The notes beneath the pieces are model-generated. The model ran no database searches, had not been told where the DNA came from, and saw nothing but the letters and a program-made list of their open reading frames with translations. Of a stretch of DNA of 64,000 bases, positions 26,990 through 36,860 are shown piece by piece; position 1 is the stretch's first letter; every line of letters starts with the position of its first letter. The position numbers and the translations under genes are program-made. Source of the DNA: Marinobacter excellens HL-55 (GTDB lineage: Bacteria > Pseudomonadota > Gammaproteobacteria > Pseudomonadales > Oleiphilaceae); the NCBI GenBank assembly GCA_001314845.1, contig LJZQ01000003.1, positions 1 to 64,000 of the forward strand, read 5' to 3'.

Positions 26990-28923
26990 CCGCCCAACGG
27001 CCGGTGATCGAGCTGCGGGGGATTGGTCGGTCGTTTGGTGAGGGTGATCTGGCTGTGCCCGTGCTAAAAGACGTTGGGCTGACAATCTACTCCGGTGAGT
27101 TCGTGGCGATTATGGGGCCCTCCGGGTCGGGCAAATCCACCTTGATGAACATTCTCGGGTGTCTGGACCAGGCCAGCGCCGGGCAATACTGGTTCGACGG
27201 CCAGGACGTTTCCTCGCTTGACCGCGATGAGTTGGCGTTGCTACGCCGAGAGGCCTTCGGCTTTGTGTTCCAGAGCTACAACCTTTTACCCGGCATGACC
27301 GCCCGGGAAAATGTCGAAATCCCGGCCATTTATGCGGGTAAAGCGTTAGCTCAACGTCGTCAGCGTGCTGAACAACTGCTGACGGAGCTCGGACTGGGCG
27401 AGCGCTTGTTGCACCGGCCCTCGCAGTTGTCTGGTGGTCAGCAGCAGCGGGTCTCCATTGCCCGAGCATTGATGAATGGCGGCCAGGCTATCTTTGCAGA
27501 TGAACCCACTGGGGCTTTGGATAGCACCAGCAGCCGGGAAGTGATTCGCCTGCTGACACAGTTGTCTGATCAAGGTCACACCGTTATTTTGATCACCCAC
27601 GATCAGGATGTCGCAAATGTGGCTCGCCGTCAGATTCACATCTCCGATGGCGAGATTGTCAAAGACACCGGTGAAGACCTCGCTCGAAACGCCAATCACA
27701 CGTCAGAGTCCAAGAGTCCACATGGGGCGAAGTTTAGTGATTGGCAGGAAGCCTTCAAAAGCGCCCTGAGGTCGTTACGGAGCAACCTTTTTCGTACCGC
27801 GTTAACGTTATTGGGCATCGTTATTGGTGTTGCCTCAGTTATCACCATGCTAGCGATCGGTGAAGGCGCCAAAAAAGACGTGGTCGACCGTATCAGTACC
27901 ATGGGCAGTGACCTGCTACTGGTTCGCCCAGGCGGCCCCGATCAGCGCGGCGGGCGCTGGAGTGTTACGACGCTGGTGCCGGATGATTTCAAGGCAATCA
28001 ATGAAGTACCGGGTGTTCTTGCAGCGATACCTGAACTTACTGGTGGTCAAACCCTGCGTTATTCGAATCTGGATCACCAGGCGGAAATCAACGCCACGTC
28101 GTTCGAGTTCCCGTTGGCCCGGCAATGGCCAGTGGTTGAAGGCACTTTCTTTAGTGAACAGGATGAAGCCAACTATGCTGCGGTGGCAGTGTTGGGGCGA
28201 ACCACTGCGGATGCGCTGTTTCCCGATGTCAGTCCCTTGGGCCAGCATTTGATGGTGAACAACGTGTTGTTCCAGGTCATTGGCGTGATGGCGGAGAAGG
28301 GCGCATCGCCCATGGGCCAGGATCAGGACGATGTGGTTTTTGTGCCTTACACCACCGGCAGCCTGCGAATTTTTGGCCAGACCCACCTGCGCAACATCAC
28401 CGTGGCAGTGGCGGATATCGAAAGAATATCAGATGTGGAAGCGGTGATTCACGAAACATTGCTGGCTCGCCATGGCACCGAAGATTTCACCATCCGCAAC
28501 ATGGCTTCGCTCATCGATACCATCTCGGCAACCCAGAACACTCTGACCTGGCTGTTGGGTTCGATCGCAGCGATCTCCTTGCTGGTTGGCGGCATCGGAG
28601 TGATGAACATCATGCTGGTCAGTGTGACCGAGCGCACTCGCGAAATCGGCATTCGCATGGCCACGGGCGCCCGTGCCTGGAATATTCTTCAGCAGTTTTT
28701 AACAGAGGCCTGGCTGGTTTCCGCAATTGGCGGCTTGATTGGTGTTGTTCTGGGTATCGCTGCCACCCAGTTAATCGGCTCTCTGGGCACTCCAGTGTAT
28801 ATGACCGTGCTACCTATGGTGCTGGCGTTCAGCTGCGCCTTTGCGACCGGCATTATTTTTGGCTTTCTCCCGGCCCGAAAAGCCGCCCATCTCGACCCGG
28901 TTCACGCCCTGGCTTCGGAGTAG
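26986..28923 (+). CDS. macB: MacB-like ABC transporter (ATPase plus permease)
   Basis: A 645-residue fusion of an N-terminal ATPase and a C-terminal FtsX-type permease. ATPase motifs are complete: Walker [10 protein letters not shown], signature LSGGQQQR, Walker [13 protein letters not shown] and the switch His in LITHD. The permease has one membrane helix near residue 275, a large periplasmic domain, then three helices ([18 protein letters not shown], and later segments near the C-terminus) with the typical [16 protein letters not shown]. MacB uses mechanotransmission to drive substrates out through the outer-membrane channel. Confidence 0.92.
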   Translation: MTAQRPVIELRGIGRSFGEGDLAVPVLKDVGLTIYSGEFVAIMGPSGSGKSTLMNILGCLDQASAGQYWFDGQDVSSLDRDELALLRREAFGFVFQSYNLLPGMTARENVEIPAIYAGKALAQRRQRAEQLLTELGLGERLLHRPSQLSGGQQQRVSIARALMNGGQAIFADEPTGALDSTSSREVIRLLTQLSDQGHTVILITHDQDVANVARRQIHISDGEIVKDTGEDLARNANHTSESKSPHGAKFSDWQEAFKSALRSLRSNLFRTALTLLGIVIGVASVITMLAIGEGAKKDVVDRISTMGSDLLLVRPGGPDQRGGRWSVTTLVPDDFKAINEVPGVLAAIPELTGGQTLRYSNLDHQAEINATSFEFPLARQWPVVEGTFFSEQDEANYAAVAVLGRTTADALFPDVSPLGQHLMVNNVLFQVIGVMAEKGASPMGQDQDDVVFVPYTTGSLRIFGQTHLRNITVAVADIERISDVEAVIHETLLARHGTEDFTIRNMASLIDTISATQNTLTWLLGSIAAISLLVGGIGVMNIMLVSVTERTREIGIRMATGARAWNILQQFLTEAWLVSAIGGLIGVVLGIAATQLIGSLGTPVYMTVLPMVLAFSCAFATGIIFGFLPARKAAHLDPVHALASE

Positions 28924-28927
28924 ACCT

Positions 28928-30334
28928 ATGAACAAGCGATTGTATGCACTGGTACCCGTGCTGTTGATGGCAGGTTGCGCAACCTTTGAACCCGAGCCGG
29001 TCAGCTTGCCGCTGACACCACCAGATCAATGGGCCCATAAGGACACATCCGGAGCCACGGTGGATGCAGATTGGTGGCAGGCTTTTGATGATGGCCACCT
29101 GAATCAGTTGATTAACAGGGCGATCGCAGCGAACCCCGGTTTGGCGGCGACGGCGGAATCGGTCATTCAGGCGGATCTGCAGCTGCGAAACGCGGGCACG
29201 GCCCTGCTACCGTCGGTGTCCGCCTCAGCAAGCAGCGGACGTCAGGCCTCAAAAGCGCCGGGGCAGGGCACGGTTACCGGAGGCTCCACCAGTGCCGGAG
29301 TTGCTGTGGATTATGAACTGGATTTATGGGGCAGGTTGTCGGCTGTTGAGGGCGCCGCCCTGGCGAATTTCCAGGCGACTCGATTTGATTACGATACGGC
29401 GCGCATTACCCTGGTCGCTGCGGTCGCCACCAGCTGGTTTGAATGGCTGGAGTTGCGCCAGCGGGTTGAGGTTGCCAATCGCAACCTCGAGCTGGGTGAG
29501 AGAACACTCAGTCTTGTAGAGGTGCGCTACCGCAACGGTGTTGCCAGCCGAGCCGAACTTGCCCGTCAGCAAACCGCCGTACTTGGCCTGCGCAATGCAG
29601 TGCCTCCGTTGGAGTATCAGGCGCGGCAACGTCTGGCGGCCTTGCGGGTATTGACCGGTGAAGTGCCATTTGCAGGAACACCGCCAGTGGCTGACATTGC
29701 CGCGGTGAGCATACCGAAAATAAACCCGGAAACACCGTCCGACCTGGTCACGCGCCGACCGGACCTAGCCGCAACCGAGGCTCGGTTGACCGCCGCCAGC
29801 GCGGATATCATGCAAGCGCGTGCGGCGCTGCTACCGGCTGTTTCGCTAAGCGCCGCGGCCCGGCTGTCTGCAGATGGCTTTCTGAGCCTGACCGACCCTG
29901 TCCGAAGTGTGAATGGTCTGGTCGGCCTGAGCCAGGCGTTGTTCGATGGCGGCCAGCGCCGTAATAACGTGGCGATATCCCAGTCCCGGCAGATCGCACT
30001 GTTGGAAAGCTATCGGGGCAGTCTGCTGGCGGCATTTCAGGAAGTCGGCGATGCGCTGGATCGCGAGGCGCTGTTTCAGGAACAGGAAGAGCGCTTGCAG
30101 GATATCCTGGCCCGGGCGGAGGAATCACTCAGGCTGACAGAGGTGCGTTACCGGGAGGGCGCTGATGAACTGCTGACCCTGCTGGACAGCCAGCGCAGTG
30201 TTTTTGACGTTCGCCAACAACTCAGCCAGGCCCGGCTGAGCCGATTGCTTGCTGCAGTGGATCTCTACAAAGCCTTGGGTGGCGGTTGGGAGCGCGAAGA
30301 ATCTCGTCTGGTTACAGCGCAGGCTCAGGAATAA
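28928..30334 (+). CDS. Outer-membrane efflux lipoprotein (NodT/OprM family)
   Basis: A 468-residue TolC-like outer-membrane factor. The signal ends in a lipobox (LLMAGC, Cys17). Two family repeats are visible, each with the alternating helical and strand regions (VAVDYELDLWGRL and VNGLVGLSQALFDGGQ). ATG at 28928 is chosen because a longer frame back to 28841 would run inside macB. It lies 4 bp after macB, so the pump carries its own channel. Its 3' end overlaps the convergent RES toxin gene by 23 bp. Confidence 0.9.
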   Translation: MNKRLYALVPVLLMAGCATFEPEPVSLPLTPPDQWAHKDTSGATVDADWWQAFDDGHLNQLINRAIAANPGLAATAESVIQADLQLRNAGTALLPSVSASASSGRQASKAPGQGTVTGGSTSAGVAVDYELDLWGRLSAVEGAALANFQATRFDYDTARITLVAAVATSWFEWLELRQRVEVANRNLELGERTLSLVEVRYRNGVASRAELARQQTAVLGLRNAVPPLEYQARQRLAALRVLTGEVPFAGTPPVADIAAVSIPKINPETPSDLVTRRPDLAATEARLTAASADIMQARAALLPAVSLSAAARLSADGFLSLTDPVRSVNGLVGLSQALFDGGQRRNNVAISQSRQIALLESYRGSLLAAFQEVGDALDREALFQEQEERLQDILARAEESLRLTEVRYREGADELLTLLDSQRSVFDVRQQLSQARLSRLLAAVDLYKALGGGWEREESRLVTAQAQE

Positions 30335-31106
30335 CGCCGTTTACCAGATACTCAGATTTGTTGAAGTTATGAACCTGTTTGCCGCCATGGTCCAGCGCCA
30401 GACTCATGGAAACCTGGTGGTCAGATGTCGCCACAATCAGCTTTTGATAAGACTTTGGGGTGCGGTCCCGGAATGGGCCGGGTGAGAACAGGGCGACGTT
30501 AAGCCCTGACATACCCTGTTCAAGGTTCCAGGGCAGCTGGTAGAGACCGGCCTGTAATGCTCTCGCCGACAGAAACTGAAAGACATCAACCCCGCTGTGA
30601 CGCATGTCCGTGCCCAGGGACTGGGTTTCCCTGTAGCATGTGGGATCGGTCAGAGTTTCGTGAAGGTCTTGCCAGTCCGGGCATTGCAATCGCACCGCAT
30701 GCGCCGAACGGAACCGGGCTGAAAAAAGCGTATGCAGGGTGGTCAACGGACGCGGGAAGGGCACGGAAAGGTGACTGGTGAACACAAACCGGTAGAAGGC
30801 TGTTTCTGCCAATACCGTCGGCACACTCATGGCGCCGTAGAACAGACTCGGCTCAAAGCTGCGGCCAAAACGGGAGCCATGCTTCAGGGGCGGGTAACGA
30901 AACGGCGTTGTCAGTAAGTAATGGAGGTTATCAGCGCCGGCGGGCGCAGCTGGTTTGCTGGCATCCAGCAGTTGTTCCAGGCGTGCTTGCTCCTGCATGT
31001 TGTCCACGATGCGTGAGGTGGCAATTTCTTCCTGACTTTCAACGACCCGGTAGAGAATGCCCTGAACACTGCCGATTGCCGCAGAGATACGTTCCTTGTA
31101 ATTCAA
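30312..31106 (-). CDS. RES-domain toxin of a type II toxin-antitoxin system
   Basis: A 264-residue protein with the RES fold: ILYRVVESQEEIATS at the N-terminus, then SRFGRSFEPSLFYGAMSVPT and LAETAFYRF, the conserved Arg, Tyr and Glu-containing core of the family. RES toxins resemble ADP-ribosyltransferases and act on NAD+ (degradation/phosphorolysis) or, as ParT, on a metabolic enzyme. This one has an N-terminal extension of about 60 residues, so it is longer than the shortest relatives. It overlaps the antitoxin gene by four bases and is co-transcribed after it. Confidence 0.85.
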   Translation of the reverse strand: MNYKERISAAIGSVQGILYRVVESQEEIATSRIVDNMQEQARLEQLLDASKPAAPAGADNLHYLLTTPFRYPPLKHGSRFGRSFEPSLFYGAMSVPTVLAETAFYRFVFTSHLSVPFPRPLTTLHTLFSARFRSAHAVRLQCPDWQDLHETLTDPTCYRETQSLGTDMRHSGVDVFQFLSARALQAGLYQLPWNLEQGMSGLNVALFSPGPFRDRTPKSYQKLIVATSDHQVSMSLALDHGGKQVHNFNKSEYLVNGVIPEPAL

Positions 31107-31471
31107 ATGCGCCCTCGCATGGCATCAAGATAGTGCACCACCCTCACCAGTCCTTCGGTGGACTGGATCAGATCCCTCGGGACAGCATGAAAGTAATCGT
31201 TGGACGTGTTCAGCCAGTGCGCCATCGCATCAGCGTCTCCGCCTGTCAGCGCGTAAATGCTGCGATAAACCCGGACGAACAAAAGCGCCAATTCACCGGA
31301 TTTGCTGGCGGGATCGATGCCATCGCGCGTCAGCCCGCTGCGATTGCGGCCAATAATGGCCGCAGCTTCGGCCTGGGGAAGGCCAAACGCCTTGGCCGCA
31401 TTCAGCAGCGCCTTCGCCAGCAGGGCCTTGTCGTTGATTTGTGGTGCTAATACGGCGGATTCTGTCATCAC
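31103..31471 (-). CDS. Xre/MbcA/ParS-type antitoxin (DUF2384)
   Basis: A 122-residue antitoxin. The N-terminal half is an Xre-like helix-turn-helix (KALLNAAKAFGLPQAEAAAI, GRNRSG) for operator binding. The C-terminal half is the DUF2384 toxin-binding domain (HWLNTSNDYFHAVPRDLIQS, TEGLVRVVHYLD). GGAGGG precedes the start; MM at the start leaves two possible Met. It is first in the operon and its ATGA junction couples it to the toxin. It lies directly after a promoter and palindrome that fit autoregulation. Confidence 0.88.
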   Translation of the reverse strand: MMTESAVLAPQINDKALLAKALLNAAKAFGLPQAEAAAIIGRNRSGLTRDGIDPASKSGELALLFVRVYRSIYALTGGDADAMAHWLNTSNDYFHAVPRDLIQSTEGLVRVVHYLDAMRGRI

Positions 31472-31487
31472 TTGCCCTCCGTGATCA

Positions 31488-31525
31488 TTTCAACATTATA
31501 GACTATTTTGTTGAAAATGCGACAA
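31488..31525 (-). promoter_or_regulatory. Promoter and operator of the toxin-antitoxin operon
   Basis: On the minus strand a consensus -10 TATAAT (31495-31500) is paired with TTGTCG (31520-31525) as -35 at a 19-bp spacing. A perfect 8-bp inverted repeat, TTTCAACA (31488-31495) and TGTTGAAA (31509-31516), brackets the -10 box. Binding there by the antitoxin would block the promoter, as expected for autoregulation. Confidence 0.65.
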
Positions 31526-31540
31526 TAGAACTGTCTGCCA

Positions 31541-32200
31541 TCAAGGGCGAAGCGCATCGGTCAGGCGATCGTTGAGATCTCGCCACCGATCAAGTTTTTG
31601 GGCGTCACCAATCCGTGAACGATCACCGGATGAACGATTAAGCCACAAACCCTCGCCGTTAAAGCTGTAAACCGGCTCTAGATCCGTTCGTTGGGAGGCA
31701 GGCCTTATGTCGTTGATCAGGTTGTCCAGAATCAGTGGGTCGGCATCGGGTGTTTCGTACCAGGCCAGCACCATGTGGGCCTGGTTCAATTCCAGAGCTT
31801 TTACATAGATGATTCTAAGCTCATCGTCTGGCACGCCCATTGCCCTGAGGGAGAGGTACTTGGCAATCGAAAAGTCTTCGCAATCACCTCCATTGGTGGT
31901 AAGCAATTCGACCGGGGTCGCCCAATAGTCCTCTTCGCCCCAGTGCTTAATGTCGCTGACAAAGCGAACCCGATTAAAAAACGAGTTGACCAGTCTTAAC
32001 TGGCGATCTATCGGGGCGTTGCTGGCCAGCAGGTGCAGCCGCTGCCAGTCTTGCAGTCGCTGGTGGGCCTCCGGGCCAAAATCCCGGAGCACGTAATCCA
32101 TCAGTCGATCACTGAGCTCTATGGCACCCGCAAGAGACACAACAAGTAACAGAGGGATAAGCAGGGAACGGCGACACTGGAAGTAAGTTGCCGTTGTCAT
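31541..32200 (-). CDS. LapG-type periplasmic cysteine protease (BTLCP family)
   Basis: A 219-residue protein with an N-terminal membrane/signal segment (LLIPLLLVVSLAGAIE). The transglutaminase-like catalytic triad is complete: Cys107 in NGGDCEDFS, His142 in QAHMVL and Asp159 in LILDNL. LapG cleaves the N-terminal retention module of giant RTX adhesins and releases the biofilm adhesin; the c-di-GMP receptor LapD normally holds it inactive. No lapD or adhesin gene is in the window. Here it starts 8 bp after the gspC stop on the same strand, so it is probably co-transcribed with a secretion gene. Confidence 0.85.
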   Translation of the reverse strand: MTTATYFQCRRSLLIPLLLVVSLAGAIELSDRLMDYVLRDFGPEAHQRLQDWQRLHLLASNAPIDRQLRLVNSFFNRVRFVSDIKHWGEEDYWATPVELLTTNGGDCEDFSIAKYLSLRAMGVPDDELRIIYVKALELNQAHMVLAWYETPDADPLILDNLINDIRPASQRTDLEPVYSFNGEGLWLNRSSGDRSRIGDAQKLDRWRDLNDRLTDALRP

Positions 32201-32208
32201 TACGGGCC

Positions 32209-32877
32209 TCAGTTACTGTTCTGTAGCCGTTGACGTAATTGCTCCAGTCGCTGACGAATCTCCTCTCGTCGTTGTTGATCACCCGCTGAGGACGGTGTGC
32301 TGCTGGATGAGGTTTGTTGTGTGGGCTGGGCCGTTTGTCGTTCTTGTATCTGTTGGTCGAGTGATTCGGCGGCTGTGCTGCTTGCCAGCGCGACCCCAGA
32401 GCGGTCGTCCAGCTCCGGGAAATAGAGATTTTCGAGCTTGCCGGCTCGCTCAATAATAATGCGGTTGGGGAATACGGTTCGAAGCTTGGCGCTTCCCGGC
32501 AGCTCGTTACCCACCAGGTAGGCCTCGGTTTTGCCTTTGTCATCTTCAATCAGGGCGCTTCCAGGGAACTCGCCGTCGGCAGCCAGAACGCCACGCAAAA
32601 ACAGGCGGAGATTGGTCTCAGGCAGGTTCTCGGTATCCAGCTCAGGAGTGCCATTGCTTGCGGCTGCTGTGCCAAACACCGTCAGGCTTGCCAACTGGAC
32701 ATTGGGTACCGTCTGGCGGGCATCACTTGCCTCTGTTCCGGCTACCTGTACACGCGGAAGCGTACGCTCGGTTTCGGTCTGCCAAAACTGATAACCCTGC
32801 CATCCTGTCAAGCCAAGCATGGCGATCACAGCGACCAAGGCAAGTAGTGGCGGAATCCGTTTATCAAGAGCGTACAT
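32209..32877 (-). CDS. gspC: Type II secretion system inner-membrane protein GspC
   Basis: A 222-residue protein with one N-terminal membrane helix (LLALVAVIAMLGLTGWQGYQF) and a periplasmic homology region (NLRLFLRGVLAADGEFPGSA, EAYLVGNELPGSAKLRTV) that contacts the secretin GspD. The C-terminus is not a PDZ domain but a short Gln/Ser-rich linker and a charged helix (QRREEIRQRLEQLRQRLQ), so it is of the short or coiled-coil type. It is divergent from gspE across a 186-bp region that must hold both promoters. Confidence 0.85.
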   Translation of the reverse strand: MYALDKRIPPLLALVAVIAMLGLTGWQGYQFWQTETERTLPRVQVAGTEASDARQTVPNVQLASLTVFGTAAASNGTPELDTENLPETNLRLFLRGVLAADGEFPGSALIEDDKGKTEAYLVGNELPGSAKLRTVFPNRIIIERAGKLENLYFPELDDRSGVALASSTAAESLDQQIQERQTAQPTQQTSSSSTPSSAGDQQRREEIRQRLEQLRQRLQNSN

Positions 32878-33063
32878 TGATGATCCTGAGTGATTGATCG
32901 TAAGCGTAAAAAGCCCACAGGTTATCAGACTGCAATGAATTAGTGGCAGTATAGTGTATAGAGTTGTTCAGTGGTTCCCATTCCTGTGGTAGCCTTTTTT
33001 GAAGCGACTGCGTAACGCACGATTTAAAGGGTTTTCGGGTAACATCGAGGCCCAAGAAGAATA

Positions 33064-34605
33064 ATGAGCTATCTGACGGAAACAACGAGGAAGTCCTTGA
33101 CCATCGAGACCGAAATTCAGCCGCAGGATGCGCCGCTGGGCCGTCTGCCTTTCACCTTTGCCAAACGCAACGGTGTCATCCTGACCCGTAACGAAGACGG
33201 CGAGCCGGTTGTTATGGTGCGCCCGGGTGCGTCACATTCGGCACTTGCCGAGGCCAACCGTATCAGCGGCGGTCGTGCCCGTTTCACCACGATCGAGGCG
33301 AGCCGGTTTGATCAGGCCCTCAATGCGGCGTACCAGAACGATTCCGCCGAAGCCATGCAGATGGTGGAGGGCATCGGTGACGATATGGATCTGGCTTCGC
33401 TGGCGGATTCGGTTCCGGAGACCGAAGATTTGCTGGAGCAGGAAGACGACGCGCCGATCATCCGTTTGATCAACGCCATTCTGACTGAGGCTGTCAAAAC
33501 CAACGCCTCTGACGTTCACATCGAAACCTATGAGAAACAGTTGGTGGTGCGCTTCCGCATTGACGGGGTGCTGCGCGAAGTTGTCCAACCCAAGCGAGCC
33601 CTGGCACCTTTGCTGGTTTCTCGTATCAAGGTTATGGCCAAGCTGGATATTGCCGAAAAGCGTGTGCCACAAGATGGGCGTATTGCCTTGCGGGTAGCCG
33701 GGCGCGAGGTGGATATCCGGGTGTCGACCATGCCATCGTCCAGTGGCGAGCGAGTGGTTTTGCGACTGCTCGACAAGCAAGCGGGCACCATTCGTCTTGA
33801 ATCCCTTGGCATGGCCGGTAATGACCTTAAAACCCTGCGCAAGCTGATCTTTCGGCCCTATGGCATTTTGCTGGTGACCGGCCCCACCGGTTCGGGTAAG
33901 TCGACCACGCTGTATGCATCGCTCCAGGAAATCAACGACCGCACCCGGAACATTTTGACGGTTGAAGACCCCATTGAGTACAACCTGCCTGGCATCGGGC
34001 AGACCCAGGTCAATACCAAAGTCGATATGACCTTTGCCCGTGGGCTTCGCGCGATCCTGCGACAAGATCCGGACGTTGTGATGATTGGTGAAATCCGGGA
34101 TCTGGAAACGGCAGAGATCGCTGTTCAGGCCAGTTTGACTGGTCACCTGGTGTTATCAACCCTGCACACTAACACCGCGGTGGGTGCCATCACCCGGTTG
34201 ATGGACATGGGTATTGAGCCATTCCTGATATCTTCCAGTCTGGTGGGTATAGTTGCCCAGCGCCTGGTCAGGGTGTTGTGTACACATTGTCGGGAGCCTT
34301 ACACACCGACAGAAGAGCACTGCGAATTTCTGCAGCAAAGTGCCGCCAATCCCCCGACCATCTATCGTGCCAAAGGCTGCGAACATTGCAACCATCTAGG
34401 CTATCGGGGCCGGATTGGTATCTACGAGACAGTTGAGATCACAGAGGAAATCAGCACCTTGATTCACAAACGGGCCGGCGAGCTGGATCTTGAAAGAGCG
34501 GCTCGGTTGCACAGCCCCAGTATTCATGCGGATGGCGTTAAAAAGATCCTCGAAGGCATCACCACCGTGGAAGAAGTTCTGCGCGTTACCCACCGGAGCC
34601 AGTAA
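33064..34605 (+). CDS. gspE: Type II secretion ATPase GspE
   Basis: A 513-residue cytoplasmic AAA+ secretion ATPase. It has an N-terminal GspL-binding region, Walker [10 protein letters not shown], an aspartate box ([10 protein letters not shown]), Walker B ([12 protein letters not shown]), the histidine box ([10 protein letters not shown]), and a tetracysteine zinc site (CTHC and CEHC). It powers pseudopilus assembly. It is the first gene of a plus-strand run of nine gsp genes, and gspF starts 3 bp after it. Confidence 0.95.
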   Translation: MSYLTETTRKSLTIETEIQPQDAPLGRLPFTFAKRNGVILTRNEDGEPVVMVRPGASHSALAEANRISGGRARFTTIEASRFDQALNAAYQNDSAEAMQMVEGIGDDMDLASLADSVPETEDLLEQEDDAPIIRLINAILTEAVKTNASDVHIETYEKQLVVRFRIDGVLREVVQPKRALAPLLVSRIKVMAKLDIAEKRVPQDGRIALRVAGREVDIRVSTMPSSSGERVVLRLLDKQAGTIRLESLGMAGNDLKTLRKLIFRPYGILLVTGPTGSGKSTTLYASLQEINDRTRNILTVEDPIEYNLPGIGQTQVNTKVDMTFARGLRAILRQDPDVVMIGEIRDLETAEIAVQASLTGHLVLSTLHTNTAVGAITRLMDMGIEPFLISSSLVGIVAQRLVRVLCTHCREPYTPTEEHCEFLQQSAANPPTIYRAKGCEHCNHLGYRGRIGIYETVEITEEISTLIHKRAGELDLERAARLHSPSIHADGVKKILEGITTVEEVLRVTHRSQ

Positions 34606-34608
34606 TTC

Positions 34609-35820
34609 ATGCCAGCCTACGTTTATAAAGCGCTGGACCAGAGGGGAAAGCAAAAGCAGGGCGTTGTTGAAGCAGACGCGCCGCGCGCCGTTCGTCAGCA
34701 ATTGCGGGATAAAGGCTTGACGCCACTGACCGTTGAGGCTGCGGTAGAAAAGCAGGCTCAAACCAGTCCGTTCAGTAATCGGGGGTCGTTGAGCGCGGCG
34801 GATCTCGCTTTGGTTACCCGGCAGCTTGCGACCCTGATTCAGTCTGGCATTCCAATCGAGCAATCGCTCAGCGCTGCGGCACAACAGTCCAGCAAACCTC
34901 GCATTCGCAGCATGCTGATCGCCATCCGTGCCAAGGTCATGGAAGGCTACACGCTGGCGGACAGTTTTGGCGAATTCCCCAGAGCTTTCCCCCGGCTGTA
35001 TCGTTCCACTGTGGCCGCCGGTGAGCATGCGGGTCACCTGGACCTGGTGTTGAATCGATTGGCGGATTACACCGAGAACCGCCAGGAGGCCCGCCAGAAA
35101 ATACAGCTGGCAGCGATCTACCCCCTGATTCTCAGCTTTGTGGCCATTGCCATTGTGGTGTTTTTGCTCACGTACGTTGTGCCTGACATCATCGAGGTGT
35201 TCGTGCGCCAGGGGCAGGATCTGCCTGGCCTCACGGTTGCCATGTTGTCTGTGTCGGAATTTCTCGGCGCTTACGGTGTCTATCTTCTTATTGCGTTGGC
35301 ATTGGCCATTGTGGGTTTCCGGATAGCACTGACCAAGCCGGCATTCCGGATGCGGTTTCATAAACAGTTATTACATTTGCCGCTGTTTTCGGGAATGGTG
35401 CGGGGCGTCAATACCGCTCGGTATGCCAGCACGCTGAGTATTCTGACCACCAGTGGCGTACCGTTGGTCGAAGCGATGAAAATTGCCGGTGAGGTGCTGT
35501 CAAACGACTATCTGCGCAAGGAATTGAAAGATGCCGCCCGCAAAGTCAGCGAAGGGGGATCGTTACATCGGGCACTGGACCAGTCCGGCTATTTTCCTCC
35601 AATGATGCTGCACATGATTGCCAGTGGCGAGGCCAGTGGTGAACTCGACAGCATGCTGGAGCGGACCGCCCGCATGCAGGAAAACAGCCTGCAATCCAAA
35701 ATCGCAGCGATTGTCGGTTTGTTTGAACCGCTGATGCTGCTGGTAATGGGTGTGGTAGTGCTGATTATCGTGCTCGCAATCATGCTGCCGATCCTGAACA
35801 TGAGCAACCTGGTGGGCTGA
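34609..35820 (+). CDS. gspF: Type II secretion platform protein GspF
   Basis: A 403-residue polytopic inner-membrane protein with the two repeated cytoplasmic GspF domains (RQLATLIQSGIPIEQSLSAA near residue 75 and LSILTTSGVPLVEAMKIAGE near 280), each ahead of membrane segments. It begins MPAYVYKALDQRGK, the usual start. It anchors GspE and the pseudopilus machinery. Confidence 0.95.
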   Translation: MPAYVYKALDQRGKQKQGVVEADAPRAVRQQLRDKGLTPLTVEAAVEKQAQTSPFSNRGSLSAADLALVTRQLATLIQSGIPIEQSLSAAAQQSSKPRIRSMLIAIRAKVMEGYTLADSFGEFPRAFPRLYRSTVAAGEHAGHLDLVLNRLADYTENRQEARQKIQLAAIYPLILSFVAIAIVVFLLTYVVPDIIEVFVRQGQDLPGLTVAMLSVSEFLGAYGVYLLIALALAIVGFRIALTKPAFRMRFHKQLLHLPLFSGMVRGVNTARYASTLSILTTSGVPLVEAMKIAGEVLSNDYLRKELKDAARKVSEGGSLHRALDQSGYFPPMMLHMIASGEASGELDSMLERTARMQENSLQSKIAAIVGLFEPLMLLVMGVVVLIIVLAIMLPILNMSNLVG

Positions 35821-35873
35821 TGCGCTGCCATAAACCGTTTAACCCAAGACCTGAATCAATGACGAGTGACACT

Positions 35874-36326
35874 ATGAACATGAAGAACAACCTTAACCCC
35901 GCCAAGAGCAAAGGCTTCACCCTGATTGAGATCATGGTAGTAATGGTTATTCTTGGTTTGCTGGTGGCTATCGTAGGGCCAAACATCATGGGCCGCGGCG
36001 ATCAGGCCAGAGTGACCGTGGCTGAAACCCAGCTCAACAATCTTGCCAACGCACTGGACCTCTATCGACTGGATAACAGTCATTATCCCTCCACCCAGCA
36101 GGGCCTGGATGCATTGGTCCAACGGCCCAGTGGCAGTCCTGAGCCCCGCAACTGGAATGCGGATGGCTACCTCAAGAGCGTGCCACAAGACCCCTGGGGC
36201 AACGAGTATCAATACGTTAGCCCTGGTACGGAAGGTCCTTACGATCTCTATTCTTACGGATCAGACGGTCAGGAAGGTGGTGAAGGTGATGCCGCCGACC
36301 TCAGCGTATGGAAAGTCGGGAACTAA
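35874..36326 (+). CDS. gspG: Major pseudopilin GspG
   Basis: A 150-residue pseudopilin. The prepilin leader ends at Gly before FTLIEIMVVMVILGLLVAIV, with Glu at mature position 5. The C-terminal Ca2+-binding loop region (DPWGNEYQYVSPG, DLYSYGSDGQ) is present. I chose the ATG at 35874 (MNMKNNLNPAKSKG leader) because it gives a normal-length basic leader; ATGs at 35859 and 35880 are alternatives. It needs the GspO/PilD peptidase, which is not in the window. Confidence 0.93.
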   Translation: MNMKNNLNPAKSKGFTLIEIMVVMVILGLLVAIVGPNIMGRGDQARVTVAETQLNNLANALDLYRLDNSHYPSTQQGLDALVQRPSGSPEPRNWNADGYLKSVPQDPWGNEYQYVSPGTEGPYDLYSYGSDGQEGGEGDAADLSVWKVGN

Positions 36327-36332
36327 GCGATC

Positions 36333-36860
36333 GTGAAACCCAGGGCAAACCAAAGCGGCTTTACGCTGATTGAAATCCTGGTTGTCCTGATTATCGTCGG
36401 GCTGCTGGCCGCGTTGGCCGTGTTCAATATGGCGGGCAGCTCTCAGCAGCGCGAACTCGAGAACACCGTACAGGATCTGTATCTATTGATGCAGACGGCC
36501 TCGGAACAGGCGGTGCTGAACAATTCCGAGTTGGGATTGCTGTTGGATGAGGACAGTTATCGCTTTGTGGCGTTTCAGGACGACACTGGTGAATGGGAAA
36601 TGTCCGGTGAACGACTGTTCCGGTCCCGTCCATTGCCAGAATGGTTGGTTCTCACCGATTACATTGAAAATGATGCGCCCCGGCTGACCTCCTCAGAAGA
36701 TCAGCTGCGCCCGGATGTGGTGTTTTTTTCCAGCGGTGAAACCACGCCCTTTATTCTTGAGTTTACCCTTGGTCGCGATACCGACAACATGCACACTCTC
36801 GAATCGGACGGTTTAGAGCCGATGCAGTGGCGCAAACCCGGCGGTGAGGGCGAGACATGA
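36333..36860 (+). CDS. gspH: Minor pseudopilin GspH
   Basis: A 175-residue minor pseudopilin with a short leader (MKPRANQSG) before FTLIEILVVLIIVGLLAALA. It starts with GTG at 36333, seven bases after gspG. The globular part is acidic. The 3' end overlaps gspI (ATGA). Confidence 0.92.
   Translation: MKPRANQSGFTLIEILVVLIIVGLLAALAVFNMAGSSQQRELENTVQDLYLLMQTASEQAVLNNSELGLLLDEDSYRFVAFQDDTGEWEMSGERLFRSRPLPEWLVLTDYIENDAPRLTSSEDQLRPDVVFFSSGETTPFILEFTLGRDTDNMHTLESDGLEPMQWRKPGGEGET

Noticed and set aside
31541-32200. Complete Lap adhesin system
   Set aside because: Only the LapG-type protease is present. The two GGDEF-EAL proteins in the window have intact catalytic motifs and no LapD-type periplasmic domain.
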